64,000 nt of DNA from Christiangramia sp. (GTDB lineage: Bacteria; Bacteroidota; Bacteroidia; Flavobacteriales; Flavobacteriaceae), in contig NZ_JAPYPC010000010.1 in assembly GCF_029937855.1 (NCBI RefSeq), positions 1 to 64,000 of the forward strand, written 5' to 3'. Shown here in pieces: positions 52,831 through 62,483 of this stretch (the first letter of the stretch is position 1; the number at the start of each line of letters is the position of its first letter). The notes below the pieces were generated by a model. It was not told the origin of the DNA, made no database searches, and saw only the letters and a list, made by a program, of their open reading frames with translations. The position numbers and the translations under genes are program-made.

Positions 52831-54225
52831 ATGTTCAAATTAAATACAAAATACAAGAAGATCCTCGCCGATACTATTACACCGGTAAGCATCTATCTAA
52901 AATTAAGGGATAAATACCATAACAGTCTATTATTGGAAAGTAGTGACTATCATGCGAGTGATAATAGCTTTTCTTATATCTGCTGTAATCCCATTGCTTC
53001 TTTTAAAATTGAGAATGAACAAATCACCGAAACTTTTCCAGATGGAAGCATTGAAAAAACACCATTAAACAAATCTGTTTCAGTGCCTGAAGCTATTCAG
53101 AAATTTTCTAAACAATTTAAGGCAGATTCTTCAGAATTCAAGTTTATCAATAATGGCCTGTTTGGATATATCGCCTATGATTCTGTACGATATTTCGAAA
53201 ATGTTGAAGTGACCAGGAAAGAAAAAGACCTTCAGATTCCTGATATTTATTACGCGGTATATCAGAATATTATCGCTATAAATCATTTTAAAAATGAGGC
53301 TTATATTTTCGACCATTCTTATAAGTCAGAAAATAAGATAGATGAAATTGAACAACTACTGAAAGTCAAGAATTTTGCTTCCTATAATTTCAGCAGAAAT
53401 GAAGAAGCGATATCTAATCTCACGGATGAAGAATATAAAAAAGTAGTCCAGGAGGCAAAGGAACATTGCCACCGCGGCGATGTTTTCCAGCTGGTACTTT
53501 CCCGACGATTTTCTCAAAAATTTAAAGGAGATGAATTTAATGTATATCGTGCGCTTCGAAATGTGAACCCTTCCCCTTATCTCTTCTATTTCGACTACGG
53601 AAACTTTAAAATATTCGGAAGTTCTCCCGAAGCTCAATTAATCGTAGATAAAGGCAGGGCCGAAATCCATCCAATTGCAGGTACTTTCAAGAGAACTGGA
53701 AATGATGAAAAAGATGCTGAAATTGCAAAACAATTGGCCGTTGATGAAAAAGAGAATTCAGAACATGTAATGCTGGTAGACCTTGCTCGTAACGATCTAA
53801 GCAGAAACGGTAGCGATGTGAGAGTGGAGAATTATCGTGAAATACAGTTCTTTTCCCATGTAATTCATTTGGTAAGTAAAGTAACAGGCAAAAAAGACCC
53901 TAATGTGCCCACACCCCAAATTGTCGCAGATACTTTTCCTGCCGGAACTTTAAGTGGCGCACCCAAACCCATGGCTTTAAAACTGATCGAAAAATTTGAA
54001 AATGTAAATCGCAGCGCTTACGGCGGAGCTATTGGTTTCATGGATTTTGAAGGCAATTTTAATCATGCGATTATCATTCGCTCCTTTGTAAGCAAAAATC
54101 ATGAATTACATTATCAGGCCGGCGCAGGGATCGTATCTGAATCCAAACCTGAAAATGAATTACAGGAAGTTTATAACAAATTGGGAGCATTAACCAAAGC
54201 TCTCGAAATTGCTGAAGAAATTTAG
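52831..54225 (+). CDS. trpE: Anthranilate synthase component I
   Basis: A 464-residue TrpE, the chorismate-using subunit that makes anthranilate with TrpG. The N-terminal LLLESSD motif (33-39) is the tryptophan feedback-inhibition site. The catalytic half has HRGDVFQLVLSRRFSQKF, NPSPYLFYFDYG, HPIAGTFKRTGND, NSEHVMLVDLARND, and the GTLSGAPKPMAL and AYGGAIGFMDF segments. Both feedback control (here) and attenuation (upstream) are therefore available. It overlaps the open region of trpG slightly. Confidence 0.96.
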   Translation: MFKLNTKYKKILADTITPVSIYLKLRDKYHNSLLLESSDYHASDNSFSYICCNPIASFKIENEQITETFPDGSIEKTPLNKSVSVPEAIQKFSKQFKADSSEFKFINNGLFGYIAYDSVRYFENVEVTRKEKDLQIPDIYYAVYQNIIAINHFKNEAYIFDHSYKSENKIDEIEQLLKVKNFASYNFSRNEEAISNLTDEEYKKVVQEAKEHCHRGDVFQLVLSRRFSQKFKGDEFNVYRALRNVNPSPYLFYFDYGNFKIFGSSPEAQLIVDKGRAEIHPIAGTFKRTGNDEKDAEIAKQLAVDEKENSEHVMLVDLARNDLSRNGSDVRVENYREIQFFSHVIHLVSKVTGKKDPNVPTPQIVADTFPAGTLSGAPKPMALKLIEKFENVNRSAYGGAIGFMDFEGNFNHAIIIRSFVSKNHELHYQAGAGIVSESKPENELQEVYNKLGALTKALEIAEEI

Positions 54226-54235
54226 AATGAAAGAG

Positions 54236-54859
54236 ATGAAAAAAATATTAGTGATAGATAATTACGATTCTTTTGTATACAACCTGGTGCATTATCTGGA
54301 AGAGTTGGACTGCCAGGTCACGGTAAAACGAAACGACCAGCTGCATATTGATGATGTGGAAGAATATGATAAAATACTGCTGTCTCCAGGCCCGGGAATT
54401 CCTGATGAAGCAGGCCTTCTAAAACCAATTATAGAAAAATATGCTTCCTCTAAAAGTATTTTGGGAGTATGCCTAGGAATGCAAGCCATTGGAGAAGTTT
54501 TTGGAGGAAAACTCCTGAATCTTGACGAGGTTTATCATGGAGTAGCTACCAGAATAGATCTTTTTGTAGACGATGAATATATTTTTAAAGATTTGAATAA
54601 CGAATTGCAGGTAGGCCGCTATCATTCCTGGGTGGTTGAAAAGAATTTACCCCCCACCTTGCAGGCTACCAGTTATGATGAGAAAGGCGAAATCATGTCA
54701 CTAAGACATACTGAATTTGATGTAAGGGGAGTACAATTCCACCCTGAATCTGTACTTACACCAGAGGGTAAGAAAATGATCCAAAACTGGGTAGAAGGCC
54801 CATTATCTGATAGTTTTTCAGAAGATAAAAGAACAAAAACAGAAAAAACAATTCAATAA
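54236..54859 (+). CDS. trpG: Anthranilate synthase component II (glutamine amidotransferase)
   Basis: About 207 residues from the ATG at 54236 (MKKILVIDNYDSF), although ATG at 54227 or 54209 is possible. It is a class I glutamine amidotransferase that supplies ammonia to TrpE: LLSPGPGIPDEAG, the nucleophile elbow GVCLGMQ (Cys79), and FHPES with the catalytic His and Glu. An acidic-basic tail (SEDKRTKTEKTIQ) extends beyond the usual end. A REP-like repeat separates it from trpD. Confidence 0.94.
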   Translation: MKKILVIDNYDSFVYNLVHYLEELDCQVTVKRNDQLHIDDVEEYDKILLSPGPGIPDEAGLLKPIIEKYASSKSILGVCLGMQAIGEVFGGKLLNLDEVYHGVATRIDLFVDDEYIFKDLNNELQVGRYHSWVVEKNLPPTLQATSYDEKGEIMSLRHTEFDVRGVQFHPESVLTPEGKKMIQNWVEGPLSDSFSEDKRTKTEKTIQ

Positions 54860-54869
54860 AATGTTAGCT

Positions 54870-54930
54870 CGTCATCCTGAATTTATTTCAGGATCTTATG
54901 AGAAGCTGAAACAGGTTGAAAGATCAGATA
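54870..54930. repeat. REP-like two-hairpin repeat, copy B (between trpG and trpD)
   Basis: CGTCATCCTGAATTTATTTC followed by AGGATCTTATGAGAAGCTGAAACAGGTTGAAAG. The first hairpin (CCTGAA/TTCAGG) is intact; the second is weaker than in copy C. It lies inside the trp operon, so it could influence mRNA processing. Confidence 0.7.
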
Positions 54931-54949
54931 TCAGATAGATTTAAAAAGA

Positions 54950-55945
54950 ATGAAAGAATTATTAAACAGGTTAATTAGTCATGAGACCATAAGTACCGAA
55001 GAAGCCAAGCAGGTTATTTTCAACATTTCTGAAGGAAAATATAATGAAACCCAGATCGCGGCTTTTCTTACGGTTTATATGATGCGCAGCATAACCATTG
55101 AAGAGCTTGAAGGATTCCGGGATGCTTTGCTTGAATTATGTATAAAAGTTGATCTTTCAGCATATGAAGCTGTCGATCTTTGCGGAACCGGCGGCGATGG
55201 CAAAGACACCTTCAATATTTCCACTACTTCCTCTTTTGTTACTGCAGGTTCCGGGGTGAAGGTTGCCAAGCATGGAAATTACGGAGTTTCTTCGGTTAGT
55301 GGAAGTTCCAACGTAATGGAGCACCTGGGCATCAAATTTAGTAAGGATGCTGTTTTTTTAGAGAGATGTATAGATAAAGCTGGTATTTGTGTTTTGCACG
55401 CCCCATTATTTCATCCGGCTATGAAGAATGTTGCACCAGTAAGAAAAAGTCTGGCTGTAAAAACTTTCTTTAATATGCTGGGGCCAATGGTGAACCCTGC
55501 ATTTCCAAAAAATCAGTTAGTAGGAGTTTTTAACCTTGAACTGGCCCGGATGTACGCCTACCTTTATCAAAATACCAATAAAAATTATACTATTTTGCAC
55601 GCCTTAGATGGTTATGATGAAATCTCCCTTACCGGGGAAACTAAAAGCATCAGTAATCATTCTGAAAGAATATTAAAACCTTCAGATTTTGGAGTTTCAG
55701 AATTAAAGATGTCTGAAATTGCCGGTGGTGGTTCCATAGAAAGTGCCGCTAAAATCCTAACCAGTATTCTGCAGGGAAATGGATCTGAGGCTCAGAATAA
55801 TGTGGTTTGCGCCAATGCCGGAATGGCCATTGCGACTTCAAGAAATTTGAGTCCGCAGGAAGGTTTCCAGTCAGCAAAAGAATCACTCGAATCTGGAAAA
55901 GCTTTTGAAAGTTTCAAAAAATTACAGGAATTAAGTCAGAAATAA
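54950..55945 (+). CDS. trpD: Anthranilate phosphoribosyltransferase
   Basis: A 331-residue enzyme joining PRPP to anthranilate. The glycosyltransferase-3 fold shows the helical N-terminus (TEEAKQVIFNISEGKYNETQ-like segments), the PRPP loop CGTGGDGKDTFNIST, KHGNYGVSSVSGSSNVMEHL and PLFHPAMKNVAPVRK. The stop is directly followed by the trpC start codon (no gap). Length is usual. Confidence 0.95.
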   Translation: MKELLNRLISHETISTEEAKQVIFNISEGKYNETQIAAFLTVYMMRSITIEELEGFRDALLELCIKVDLSAYEAVDLCGTGGDGKDTFNISTTSSFVTAGSGVKVAKHGNYGVSSVSGSSNVMEHLGIKFSKDAVFLERCIDKAGICVLHAPLFHPAMKNVAPVRKSLAVKTFFNMLGPMVNPAFPKNQLVGVFNLELARMYAYLYQNTNKNYTILHALDGYDEISLTGETKSISNHSERILKPSDFGVSELKMSEIAGGGSIESAAKILTSILQGNGSEAQNNVVCANAGMAIATSRNLSPQEGFQSAKESLESGKAFESFKKLQELSQK

Positions 55946-56734
55946 ATGAATATCCTCGATAAAATTATTGCAGATAAATTTAAAGAAGTTGAATTAAAGA
56001 AATCGCTCATTCCGGTGCCGCAACTTGAAAATTCGGTATTATTTAAAAGGGAATGTATTTCTTTAGCTGAAAACCTTAAGAAAGGATCAGGAATTATAGC
56101 AGAGCATAAAAGAAGGTCCCCTTCAAAATCGGTGATCAATCAAAGTCTGAATGTTCAGGAGGTGGCCAAAGGATATGAAGAAGCCGGGGTATCAGGAATT
56201 TCAGTGCTTACTGATGGGAAATATTTTGGTGGCTCTTTAGAAGATTTGCTTTATGCCAGAGCTTCGGTAGAAATCCCTATTCTTCGGAAGGAATTCATGA
56301 TAGACGAATATCAGGTTTTGGAAGCAAAATCCTTTGGGGCAGATGCCATTCTTTTGATCGCTGCAGTTTTAACTGAAAAACAATTAATTTATCTTGCAGA
56401 TATTGCAAAAAACCTTGGTATGGATGTCCTTCTGGAAATCCATAATGAAGAAGAATTGCAAAAATCACTGAAAGTAAATGCTGATATGATAGGCGTGAAT
56501 AATCGTAGTCTAAAAACTTTTGAAGTTAGTATTGATACTTCGAAGGTTCTGGCGAAGCTTATCCCAGATGAGTTTGTAAAGGTTTCTGAAAGCGGAATAA
56601 GTAGCACTTCAGCTATAGCAGACCTTAAAAGTTATGGTTTTAAGGGCTTTTTGATTGGAGAGAATTTTATGAAAACAGACAATCCGGGAGCCGCAGCAAA
56701 AGAGTTTATTACAGAATTAAAATCTATTGTATAA
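55946..56734 (+). CDS. trpC: Indole-3-glycerol phosphate synthase
   Basis: A 262-residue TIM-barrel enzyme that closes the indole ring. Visible motifs: IIAEHKRRSPSKSVIN (catalytic Lys and the phosphate loop), GISVLTDGKYFGGSLEDL, PILRKEFMIDEYQVLEA, DAILLIAAVL, LEIHNEEEL, IGVNNRSLKTF and KVSESGISS. The start codon abuts the trpD stop. It is a separate gene, not fused to trpF. Confidence 0.95.
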   Translation: MNILDKIIADKFKEVELKKSLIPVPQLENSVLFKRECISLAENLKKGSGIIAEHKRRSPSKSVINQSLNVQEVAKGYEEAGVSGISVLTDGKYFGGSLEDLLYARASVEIPILRKEFMIDEYQVLEAKSFGADAILLIAAVLTEKQLIYLADIAKNLGMDVLLEIHNEEELQKSLKVNADMIGVNNRSLKTFEVSIDTSKVLAKLIPDEFVKVSESGISSTSAIADLKSYGFKGFLIGENFMKTDNPGAAAKEFITELKSIV

Positions 56735-57448
56735 ATGGATCATATGAATACCAAAGCAAAATCACTGATAACTCCCGCATCGGGCCAGAGTTCAGGCTTA
56801 AGCTTAAAAGTTTGCGGAATGCAACAGCCCGGGAATATCCTTCAGGTTTCTGAATTGCAACCAGATTATATGGGGCTTATCTTTTATGATAAATCGCCCA
56901 GGTATTTTGATGGCGAACTCCCGGAAATCGTTCCTGAAATTAAAAAAGCCGGAGTATTTGTGAATGCATCTATCCCAGAAATCAAGGAAAAGGTATCGAA
57001 ATACAATCTGAATGCAGTTCAGCTTCATGGAGATGAATCGGCTGCATTTGCGAAAGATCTTAAGAGGGAACTTCAAAAACTGGGAAATACACCAGAGATC
57101 ATTAAAGTGTTTTCAGTGGGCGATGATTTCGATTTTCAGATAATTAAGGCTTTTGAAGGGATTGTAGATTATTTTCTTTTTGATACTAAAGGGGCACTTC
57201 GGGGCGGAAATGGCACTGAATTCGATTGGAAAATATTAGAAAACTACCCTTCCAACACGCCATTCTTTTTAAGTGGCGGCATTGGTCCTGAACATGGAAA
57301 AGCCATCGCAGAACTTAAAAATCATTTTTTAAGAAATGGTAAACCCGGATTACTGTATGCCGTAGATGTAAACAGTAAATTTGAACTAAAACCCGGATTA
57401 AAAAAATTAAAGGAATTGAAAGATTTCAAAACTCAGATAAATTCATAA
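56735..57448 (+). CDS. trpF: Phosphoribosylanthranilate isomerase
   Basis: A 237-residue TIM barrel performing the Amadori step. The core begins at [12 protein letters not shown] (catalytic Cys), with [48 protein letters not shown] (catalytic Asp) and [12 protein letters not shown]. The first 24 residues are an extra, low-complexity leader; ATG at 56744 is an alternative start. The trpC stop is directly adjacent. Confidence 0.93.
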   Translation: MDHMNTKAKSLITPASGQSSGLSLKVCGMQQPGNILQVSELQPDYMGLIFYDKSPRYFDGELPEIVPEIKKAGVFVNASIPEIKEKVSKYNLNAVQLHGDESAAFAKDLKRELQKLGNTPEIIKVFSVGDDFDFQIIKAFEGIVDYFLFDTKGALRGGNGTEFDWKILENYPSNTPFFLSGGIGPEHGKAIAELKNHFLRNGKPGLLYAVDVNSKFELKPGLKKLKELKDFKTQINS

Positions 57449-57449
57449 A

Positions 57450-58631
57450 ATGAGCTATCAGGTTGATGAAAAAGGATATTACGGAGATTTTGGCGGTGCC
57501 TATATTCCCGAAATGCTATATCCAAACGTGGAAGAATTGCGTTCCAGATATTTAGATATCATGCAGGAAGAATCTTTTCAGAAGGAGTTTAAAGAACTTC
57601 TGAGAGAATATGTGGGACGTCCTACTCCACTCTACTACGCGAAAAGATTTAGTGAGAAATATGGTACAAAGGTTTATCTAAAAAGAGAAGATCTTTGTCA
57701 TACTGGCGCTCACAAAGTGAATAATACCATTGGGCAAATTCTGATGGCCCAAAAACTTGGCAAAAAAAGAATTATTGCTGAAACCGGAGCAGGTCAACAT
57801 GGTGTAGCGACGGCCACTGTGTGCGCATTAATGGGAATGGAATGTATTGTTTATATGGGCGAGATCGATATAGACAGGCAGGCGCCCAATGTTGCTCGTA
57901 TGAAGATGCTCGGTGCGAAAGTGGTGCCGGCAAAATCTGGTAGTCGCACGCTAAAAGATGCTACCAACGAAGCGATTCGAGACTGGATCAATAATCCAGT
58001 AGATACACATTATATCATCGGTTCTGTGGTGGGACCTCATCCCTATCCCGATATGGTCGCCAGATTTCAGGCGGTAATTTCTGAAGAGATCAAAGTTCAG
58101 TTAAAGGAAAAAGAAGGCAAGGAAGATCCAGATTATGTTGTGGCCTGTGTTGGTGGCGGAAGCAATGCCGCCGGAGCCTATTATCACTACCTTGACAAAC
58201 CAGAGGTAGGAATTATTGCCGTGGAAGCTGCCGGGAAAGGGATCGATTCCGGAGAAAGCGCGGCTACTTCGGCATTAGGAAAAGCAGGTATCATTCACGG
58301 AAGTAAAACTTTACTGATGCAAACCGGCGATGGGCAGATCACCGAACCCTATTCCATATCTGCAGGACTGGATTACCCAGGCGTTGGGCCCATGCATGCA
58401 AATTTATATGCCAGCGGTCGCGGAGAATTTATCAGTATTACTGATGAAGCGGCAATGAAAGCCGGGCTGGAACTGGCGAAACTGGAAGGAATTATTCCGG
58501 CTATTGAAACTTCCCACGCCCTGGCAATTTTTGAAACCCGAAAATTTAAAAAAGATGATATCGTTGTGGTAAATCTTTCCGGGCGCGGGGATAAAGATCT
58601 GAACACATATATTGAATATTTTAATCTATAA
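57450..58631 (+). CDS. trpB: Tryptophan synthase beta subunit
   Basis: A 393-residue PLP enzyme that joins indole to serine. It has [11 protein letters not shown] near the start, [12 protein letters not shown], the PLP lysine in [28 protein letters not shown], and the phosphate-binding [13 protein letters not shown]. The conserved ETSHALA and the closing [10 protein letters not shown] are present. It begins 1 bp after the trpF stop. It is followed by a REP-like repeat, then trpA. Confidence 0.97.
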   Translation: MSYQVDEKGYYGDFGGAYIPEMLYPNVEELRSRYLDIMQEESFQKEFKELLREYVGRPTPLYYAKRFSEKYGTKVYLKREDLCHTGAHKVNNTIGQILMAQKLGKKRIIAETGAGQHGVATATVCALMGMECIVYMGEIDIDRQAPNVARMKMLGAKVVPAKSGSRTLKDATNEAIRDWINNPVDTHYIIGSVVGPHPYPDMVARFQAVISEEIKVQLKEKEGKEDPDYVVACVGGGSNAAGAYYHYLDKPEVGIIAVEAAGKGIDSGESAATSALGKAGIIHGSKTLLMQTGDGQITEPYSISAGLDYPGVGPMHANLYASGRGEFISITDEAAMKAGLELAKLEGIIPAIETSHALAIFETRKFKKDDIVVVNLSGRGDKDLNTYIEYFNL

Positions 58632-58635
58632 TACA

Positions 58636-58693
58636 CGTCACGCTGAATTTATTTCAGCGTCTCATGAGATTCTGAAACGAGTTCAGAATGACG
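58636..58693. repeat. REP-like two-hairpin repeat, copy C (between trpB and trpA)
   Basis: Outer ends CGTCA (58636-58640) and TGACG (58689-58693) pair. Inside are two hairpins: CGCTGAA-TTTA-TTTCAGCG and ATTCTGAA-ACGAG-TTCAGAAT. This is the best-preserved copy and folds as a three-way structure. Confidence 0.8.
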
Positions 58694-58713
58694 GCTCTAA
58701 GAATTTTTGAAGA

Positions 58714-59484
58714 ATGAATAGAATAAATAAAAAATTGCAGGAAGATCATAAACTGCTTTCCATATATTTTACGGCAGGTTATCCAGATTTCGGTGATACC
58801 GAAAAGATCATTGTAGACCTGGAAAAAAATGGAGTGGATTTCATTGAAATTGGGCTTCCTTTTAGTGATCCTCTTGCAGATGGCCCCACTATTCAGGAGA
58901 GTTCTACAAATGCACTTAAGAATGGTATGACTACTGCAAAATTATTTGAGCAGTTAGAGGGCATCCGGAATAAAGTTGAAATCCCTCTAATTATGATGGG
59001 TTATTTTAACCCTATTCTGCAATATGGTGTGGAAGAATTTTGCAGAAAATGTGAGTCGGTTGGAATTGACGGACTTATTATTCCAGATCTACCGGTAGAT
59101 GTTTATCACGACGAATACCAGGAGTTATTCGAAAAATATGGATTGAAAAATATTTTTTTGATCACCCCACAAACTTCAGATGAACGAATTCGTTTTATCG
59201 ATTCTGTATCAAACGGGTTCATTTATATGGTGAGCAGCGCCAGCGTGACAGGTTCTACTTCTGGATTTAGTGAAGACACAAAATCTTATTTTAAGAGAAT
59301 AAATGATCTTCAGCTTAAAAACCCTCAAATTGTAGGCTTCGGAATAAAAGATAAAGAAACTTTTGAGCAGGCTACAGAATATGCAAAAGGAGCGATCATA
59401 GGAAGTGCTTTCATTAAGCATTTGAATGAGAACGGAACGGAAACAATTAAATCCTTCGTTCAAAATGTTAAAGCTTTAACCTAA
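58714..59484 (+). CDS. trpA: Tryptophan synthase alpha subunit
   Basis: A 256-residue TIM barrel that cleaves indole-3-glycerol phosphate. The catalytic Glu is in FIEIGLPFSDPLADGP (with the second Asp), followed by PLIMMGYFNPILQYG, GLIIPDLPVD, ITPQTSDERI, GFIYMVSSASVTGS and a final VGFGIKDKET plus GAIIGSAFIKHL. It lies 82 bp after trpB because of the inserted repeat. It completes the trpEGDCFBA set. Confidence 0.96.
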   Translation: MNRINKKLQEDHKLLSIYFTAGYPDFGDTEKIIVDLEKNGVDFIEIGLPFSDPLADGPTIQESSTNALKNGMTTAKLFEQLEGIRNKVEIPLIMMGYFNPILQYGVEEFCRKCESVGIDGLIIPDLPVDVYHDEYQELFEKYGLKNIFLITPQTSDERIRFIDSVSNGFIYMVSSASVTGSTSGFSEDTKSYFKRINDLQLKNPQIVGFGIKDKETFEQATEYAKGAIIGSAFIKHLNENGTETIKSFVQNVKALT

Positions 59485-59554
59485 TTGTAACAGGCCCTTA
59501 GCAGGTTTTAAGACTTGATATTCTTATCTTAGATTAAACTTAAAAATTTACGTT

Positions 59555-59710
59555 ATGGGAGGACCAATTGAAGATAAACACAGAGGAAAAAAAGATCGAA
59601 GAAGAAGTGAGGATGATCCGCTGAGCGGAGATTTGGGAGATCGTAAAAAACAGACCAACGATGTTGATATCGACGAAAAGAACATAAGAGACCAGAAGAA
59701 TAAAAAATAA
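59555..59710 (+). CDS. Small hydrophilic protein (51 residues)
   Basis: A short gene, ATG at 59555 to stop 59708-59710. The product begins MGGPIEDKHRGKKDRRRSED and ends DIDEKNIRDQKNKK; about half its residues are charged. It lies 3 bp before the ribosomal protein THX gene and is probably cotranscribed with it. No family recognised. It may be an RNA- or ribosome-associated protein given its neighbour, but that is inference. Confidence 0.5.
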   Translation: MGGPIEDKHRGKKDRRRSEDDPLSGDLGDRKKQTNDVDIDEKNIRDQKNKK

Positions 59711-59713
59711 GTT

Positions 59714-59848
59714 ATGGGAAAAGGCGATAAAAAGACCAAAAGAGGAAAAATTGCCATTGGCACCAGTGGGAAATTAAGGCCAAGACGTAAAAAGTTTAAG
59801 ATAAAGCCAACCACACTGGCCAACCAGGACAAAAAAGAATTGCAGTAA
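59714..59848 (+). CDS. 30S ribosomal protein THX
   Basis: A 44-residue basic protein (MGKGDKKTKRGKIAIGTSGK and LRPRRKKFKIK) that matches the THX pattern MGKGD-xxTxRGKI-x-G-T-x-GK-x-RPR-KK remembered from Thermus and Bacteroidota. THX binds the head of the small ribosomal subunit. The gene follows the 51-residue protein by 3 bp and ends at a terminator that lies within the opposing gene. Confidence 0.85.
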   Translation: MGKGDKKTKRGKIAIGTSGKLRPRRKKFKIKPTTLANQDKKELQ

Positions 59849-59856
59849 AAATTGAA

Positions 59857-60522
59857 TTAGAAAAATTCTTTATATTGAAGAACCCTGAAATCAAGAGTAT
59901 TGAATTCAGGGTTTTTCTTTTTAATATCCTTATATAACTGCGAACTACCAACCGCAATATTTGCCGCCCCGGAAGGAGCAATTAATGATACTGTTTTTAT
60001 AAGCCTTCCATCCAGCACAAATTGATGTATCCTGGGAGATTTACTGGAAATTACTTTAAGCCGGATATCGTGATCTGACTCTTTCAGATATTTCCTAAAA
60101 AAATATTCTGGCCCATTTTTAGAATTACCTCCGGTAAAAAGCAACGTATCTATTTTTGGATTTTTCCTGAGAATGCCAATCATGTTACGTAATTCCACTT
60201 TCTGCATTCCCAGATCTGAAGCATCGATTTTCTCCCTGCGACTGCTCTCTACTACATCACAAATTCCAATACCTCTTTTTATTAAAAAATCCTTTCGTTG
60301 CTGTATGGCTTCGCTAGTATTCTCAAATTTTAGATTAAGGTCGAAAATCCTATCTAAAATAATCCATAACTGACCATCGCGGCTTCCATAACAAAAATCG
60401 ACATCTTCTTCCTTAAATTCCCGCTTTGTAAAACGCGGAGGAGGAAGTGTTCCTACGATTAATTTAGTAGCCGATTCAGGAATAAACGGTGGATATGGAT
60501 GTTTATGATGAAAAAGTTCCAA
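59857..60522 (-). CDS. Uracil-DNA glycosylase superfamily protein
   Basis: A 221-residue protein of the UDG fold: KLIVGTLPPPRF (motif A region), CYGSRDGQLWIILDRIF, GIGICDVVESSRREKIDASD, TLLFTGGNSKNG and the C-terminal SLIAPSGAANIAVG (the motif B-type Ser-Gly loop). It resembles the TDG/MUG or hypoxanthine-glycosylase branch more than classic Ung, since the GQDPYH motif is absent. It probably removes damaged bases, though the substrate is uncertain. Its 3' end overlaps a plus-strand terminator. Confidence 0.7.
   Translation of the reverse strand: MELFHHKHPYPPFIPESATKLIVGTLPPPRFTKREFKEEDVDFCYGSRDGQLWIILDRIFDLNLKFENTSEAIQQRKDFLIKRGIGICDVVESSRREKIDASDLGMQKVELRNMIGILRKNPKIDTLLFTGGNSKNGPEYFFRKYLKESDHDIRLKVISSKSPRIHQFVLDGRLIKTVSLIAPSGAANIAVGSSQLYKDIKKKNPEFNTLDFRVLQYKEFF
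59881..59918 (+). terminator. Terminator of the THX transcript, inside the opposing gene's 3' end
   Basis: AACCCTGAA (59881-59889) and TTCAGGGTT (59905-59913), followed by TTTCTTTTT. The hairpin lies in the last 20 codons of the minus-strand UDG-fold gene, so coding and terminator sequences overlap. Confidence 0.75.
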
Positions 60523-60564
60523 TATTCATAGTTTTTAGCTAAAAGCCTGAAGCTTTCAGTTGGG

Positions 60565-61326
60565 TTACCTTATAAAAGTCGGTTCGTTCTCATTTTCCGT
60601 ATGCTCTTCGCTATAGCGATAATCATCATAATCGAAGCCTTTTACATCTTCCAGAGTTTTGCAATCATTATCTATAATATAACGAACCATGGATCCCCGC
60701 GCTTTTTTAGCAAAGAAACTGATGATCTTCAGCTTACCATTTTTAAAATCCTTAAAGACCGGAGAGATCACTGGTACTTTTAATTTTTCAGTATCTACAG
60801 CTTTAAAATATTCATTACTGGCAAGATTTAGAAAAAGTTCCTCATCTTCCATTTCCGAATTAAGAAAATTAGTCACTTTCTTTTGCCAAACTTCATATAG
60901 ATTATTCTTTCTTTCTATTCCAATAGAAGTTCCCATCTCAAGTCGGTAAGGCTGAATAAGATCTAATGGTCTCAAAATACCATACATCCCTGAAAGAATT
61001 CGCAGTGTATCCTGAAGTCTGTCCAATTTTTCCGTAGGAATTGAATATGAATCCAAACCGGTATACACATCCCCGTTAAAAGCATACATGGCCGGCCTGG
61101 AATTTTTTTTATTGTGTTCTTCCTCAAACTCCTGGTAACGGGTATAATTAAGATCGGCAAGTTTATCGCTGATGCTCATTAATTCTGAAATGCCCTTTTT
61201 ACTCTGGCGAGCCAGTTTTCGGTTCAGTTTGGAAGCTGTTTCCAAAAATTCAGGCTGGGTGCCCCTGGTGGTAGGTAATTTGGATTCATAATCCAGCGTT
61301 TTCGCCGGTGAAACAACAATTTTCAT
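60565..61326 (-). CDS. yaaA: YaaA, peroxide-stress protein
   Basis: A 253-residue Yaa[88 protein letters not shown] and [16 protein letters not shown]. All family hallmarks are present. YaaA lowers free iron and protects DNA under peroxide stress, and it carries a helix-hairpin-helix-like DNA-binding element. Single gene. Confidence 0.95.
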   Translation of the reverse strand: MKIVVSPAKTLDYESKLPTTRGTQPEFLETASKLNRKLARQSKKGISELMSISDKLADLNYTRYQEFEEEHNKKNSRPAMYAFNGDVYTGLDSYSIPTEKLDRLQDTLRILSGMYGILRPLDLIQPYRLEMGTSIGIERKNNLYEVWQKKVTNFLNSEMEDEELFLNLASNEYFKAVDTEKLKVPVISPVFKDFKNGKLKIISFFAKKARGSMVRYIIDNDCKTLEDVKGFDYDDYRYSEEHTENENEPTFIR

Positions 61327-61424
61327 TTCTTTTCGGTTAATTTTCTATCAAAGATAACCTATCAAATTAAAAACTGAAAAATCTCTGAAATTTGTTTCTT
61401 ATAAATCAATAGATGGCTCTTATG

Positions 61425-62483
61425 CTATAAATCTTCCAGCTGATTTTTAGCATACCCACGCCATTTTTCAATACAGGACACCATGTCTTCAGGTACCTCT
61501 GAATTGAAACTCATCCATTTTTTTGTTGCAGGATGTTCAAAGCCCAGTGTTTTAGCGTGAAGTGCCTGCCGGGGAAGAATTTTAAAACAATTATCTACAA
61601 ATTGTTTGTATTTCGTAAAAGTGGTGCCTTTCAATATTTTATCGCCGCCATAGCGTTCATCATTAAATAGCGTATGGCCAATATGCTTCATATGCACCCT
61701 GATCTGGTGCGTCCTTCCGGTCTCCAGCTTACAGGCAACAAGTGTGACATAACCCAGACGCTCAATTACTTTAAAATGTGTTACCGCAGGTTTGCCATTA
61801 TCTGCATCATCACCCAAATAGACTATATTTTGAAGTCGATTCTTTGGGTTTCTGCCTATATTTCCTTCAATGGTTCCTTCCTCTTCTTCTACATTTCCCC
61901 AAACAATAGCGACATATTCGCGTTCGCTGGTTTTATCAAAAAATTGTTTAGACAGATGAGCCATCGCTTCTTCTGTTTTAGCGACTACCAGGAGTCCGCT
62001 GGTATCCTTGTCAATTCTATGAACAAGTCCTGGACGATCACTACTGTTATTTGGCAGATTGCCAAAATGATGCACCAGGGCATTTATTAAAGTTCCGCTG
62101 TAATTTCCATGGCCAGGATGCACTACCATCCCGGCCGGTTTATTTACTACCAGTAAAGTTTCATCTTCATAAACAATATCCAGGGGAATATCTTCCGGAA
62201 CCAGCAAATACTCATAAGGAGGATGTTCAAACATCACTTGAACGGTATCTCCCCCTTTTACTTTATAGTTCTGCTTAACAGTCTCGCCGTTCACATAGAT
62301 ATTTCCACTCTTAGCTGCTTTTTGAATTTTATTTCGGGTGGCGTTTTCGATGAAATTCATCAAATATTTATCAACCCTTAAAGGTTTCTGCCCTACCTCG
62401 GCTTTAAATTTATGATGTTCATAAAGACTCTCATCTTCTTCCTGCTCTTCAATCTGGTCTCTTTGGTCTTTATTAGAATTCAT
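61425..62483 (-). CDS. RluA/RluD-family pseudouridine synthase
   Basis: A 352-residue enzyme. An N-terminal S4 RNA-binding domain (LRVDKYLMNFIENATRNKIQ, GNIYVNGETVKQNYKVKGG) precedes the catalytic domain with VNKPAGMVVHPG, the catalytic Asp in HRIDKDTSGLLVVAKT, and LETGRTHQIRVHM. It modifies uridines in 23S rRNA (RluD type is likely). It overlaps the PASTA gene by 11 bp; the order ddl, PASTA protein, RluD-like is common in Bacteroidota. Confidence 0.92.
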   Translation of the reverse strand: MNSNKDQRDQIEEQEEDESLYEHHKFKAEVGQKPLRVDKYLMNFIENATRNKIQKAAKSGNIYVNGETVKQNYKVKGGDTVQVMFEHPPYEYLLVPEDIPLDIVYEDETLLVVNKPAGMVVHPGHGNYSGTLINALVHHFGNLPNNSSDRPGLVHRIDKDTSGLLVVAKTEEAMAHLSKQFFDKTSEREYVAIVWGNVEEEEGTIEGNIGRNPKNRLQNIVYLGDDADNGKPAVTHFKVIERLGYVTLVACKLETGRTHQIRVHMKHIGHTLFNDERYGGDKILKGTTFTKYKQFVDNCFKILPRQALHAKTLGFEHPATKKWMSFNSEVPEDMVSCIEKWRGYAKNQLEDL

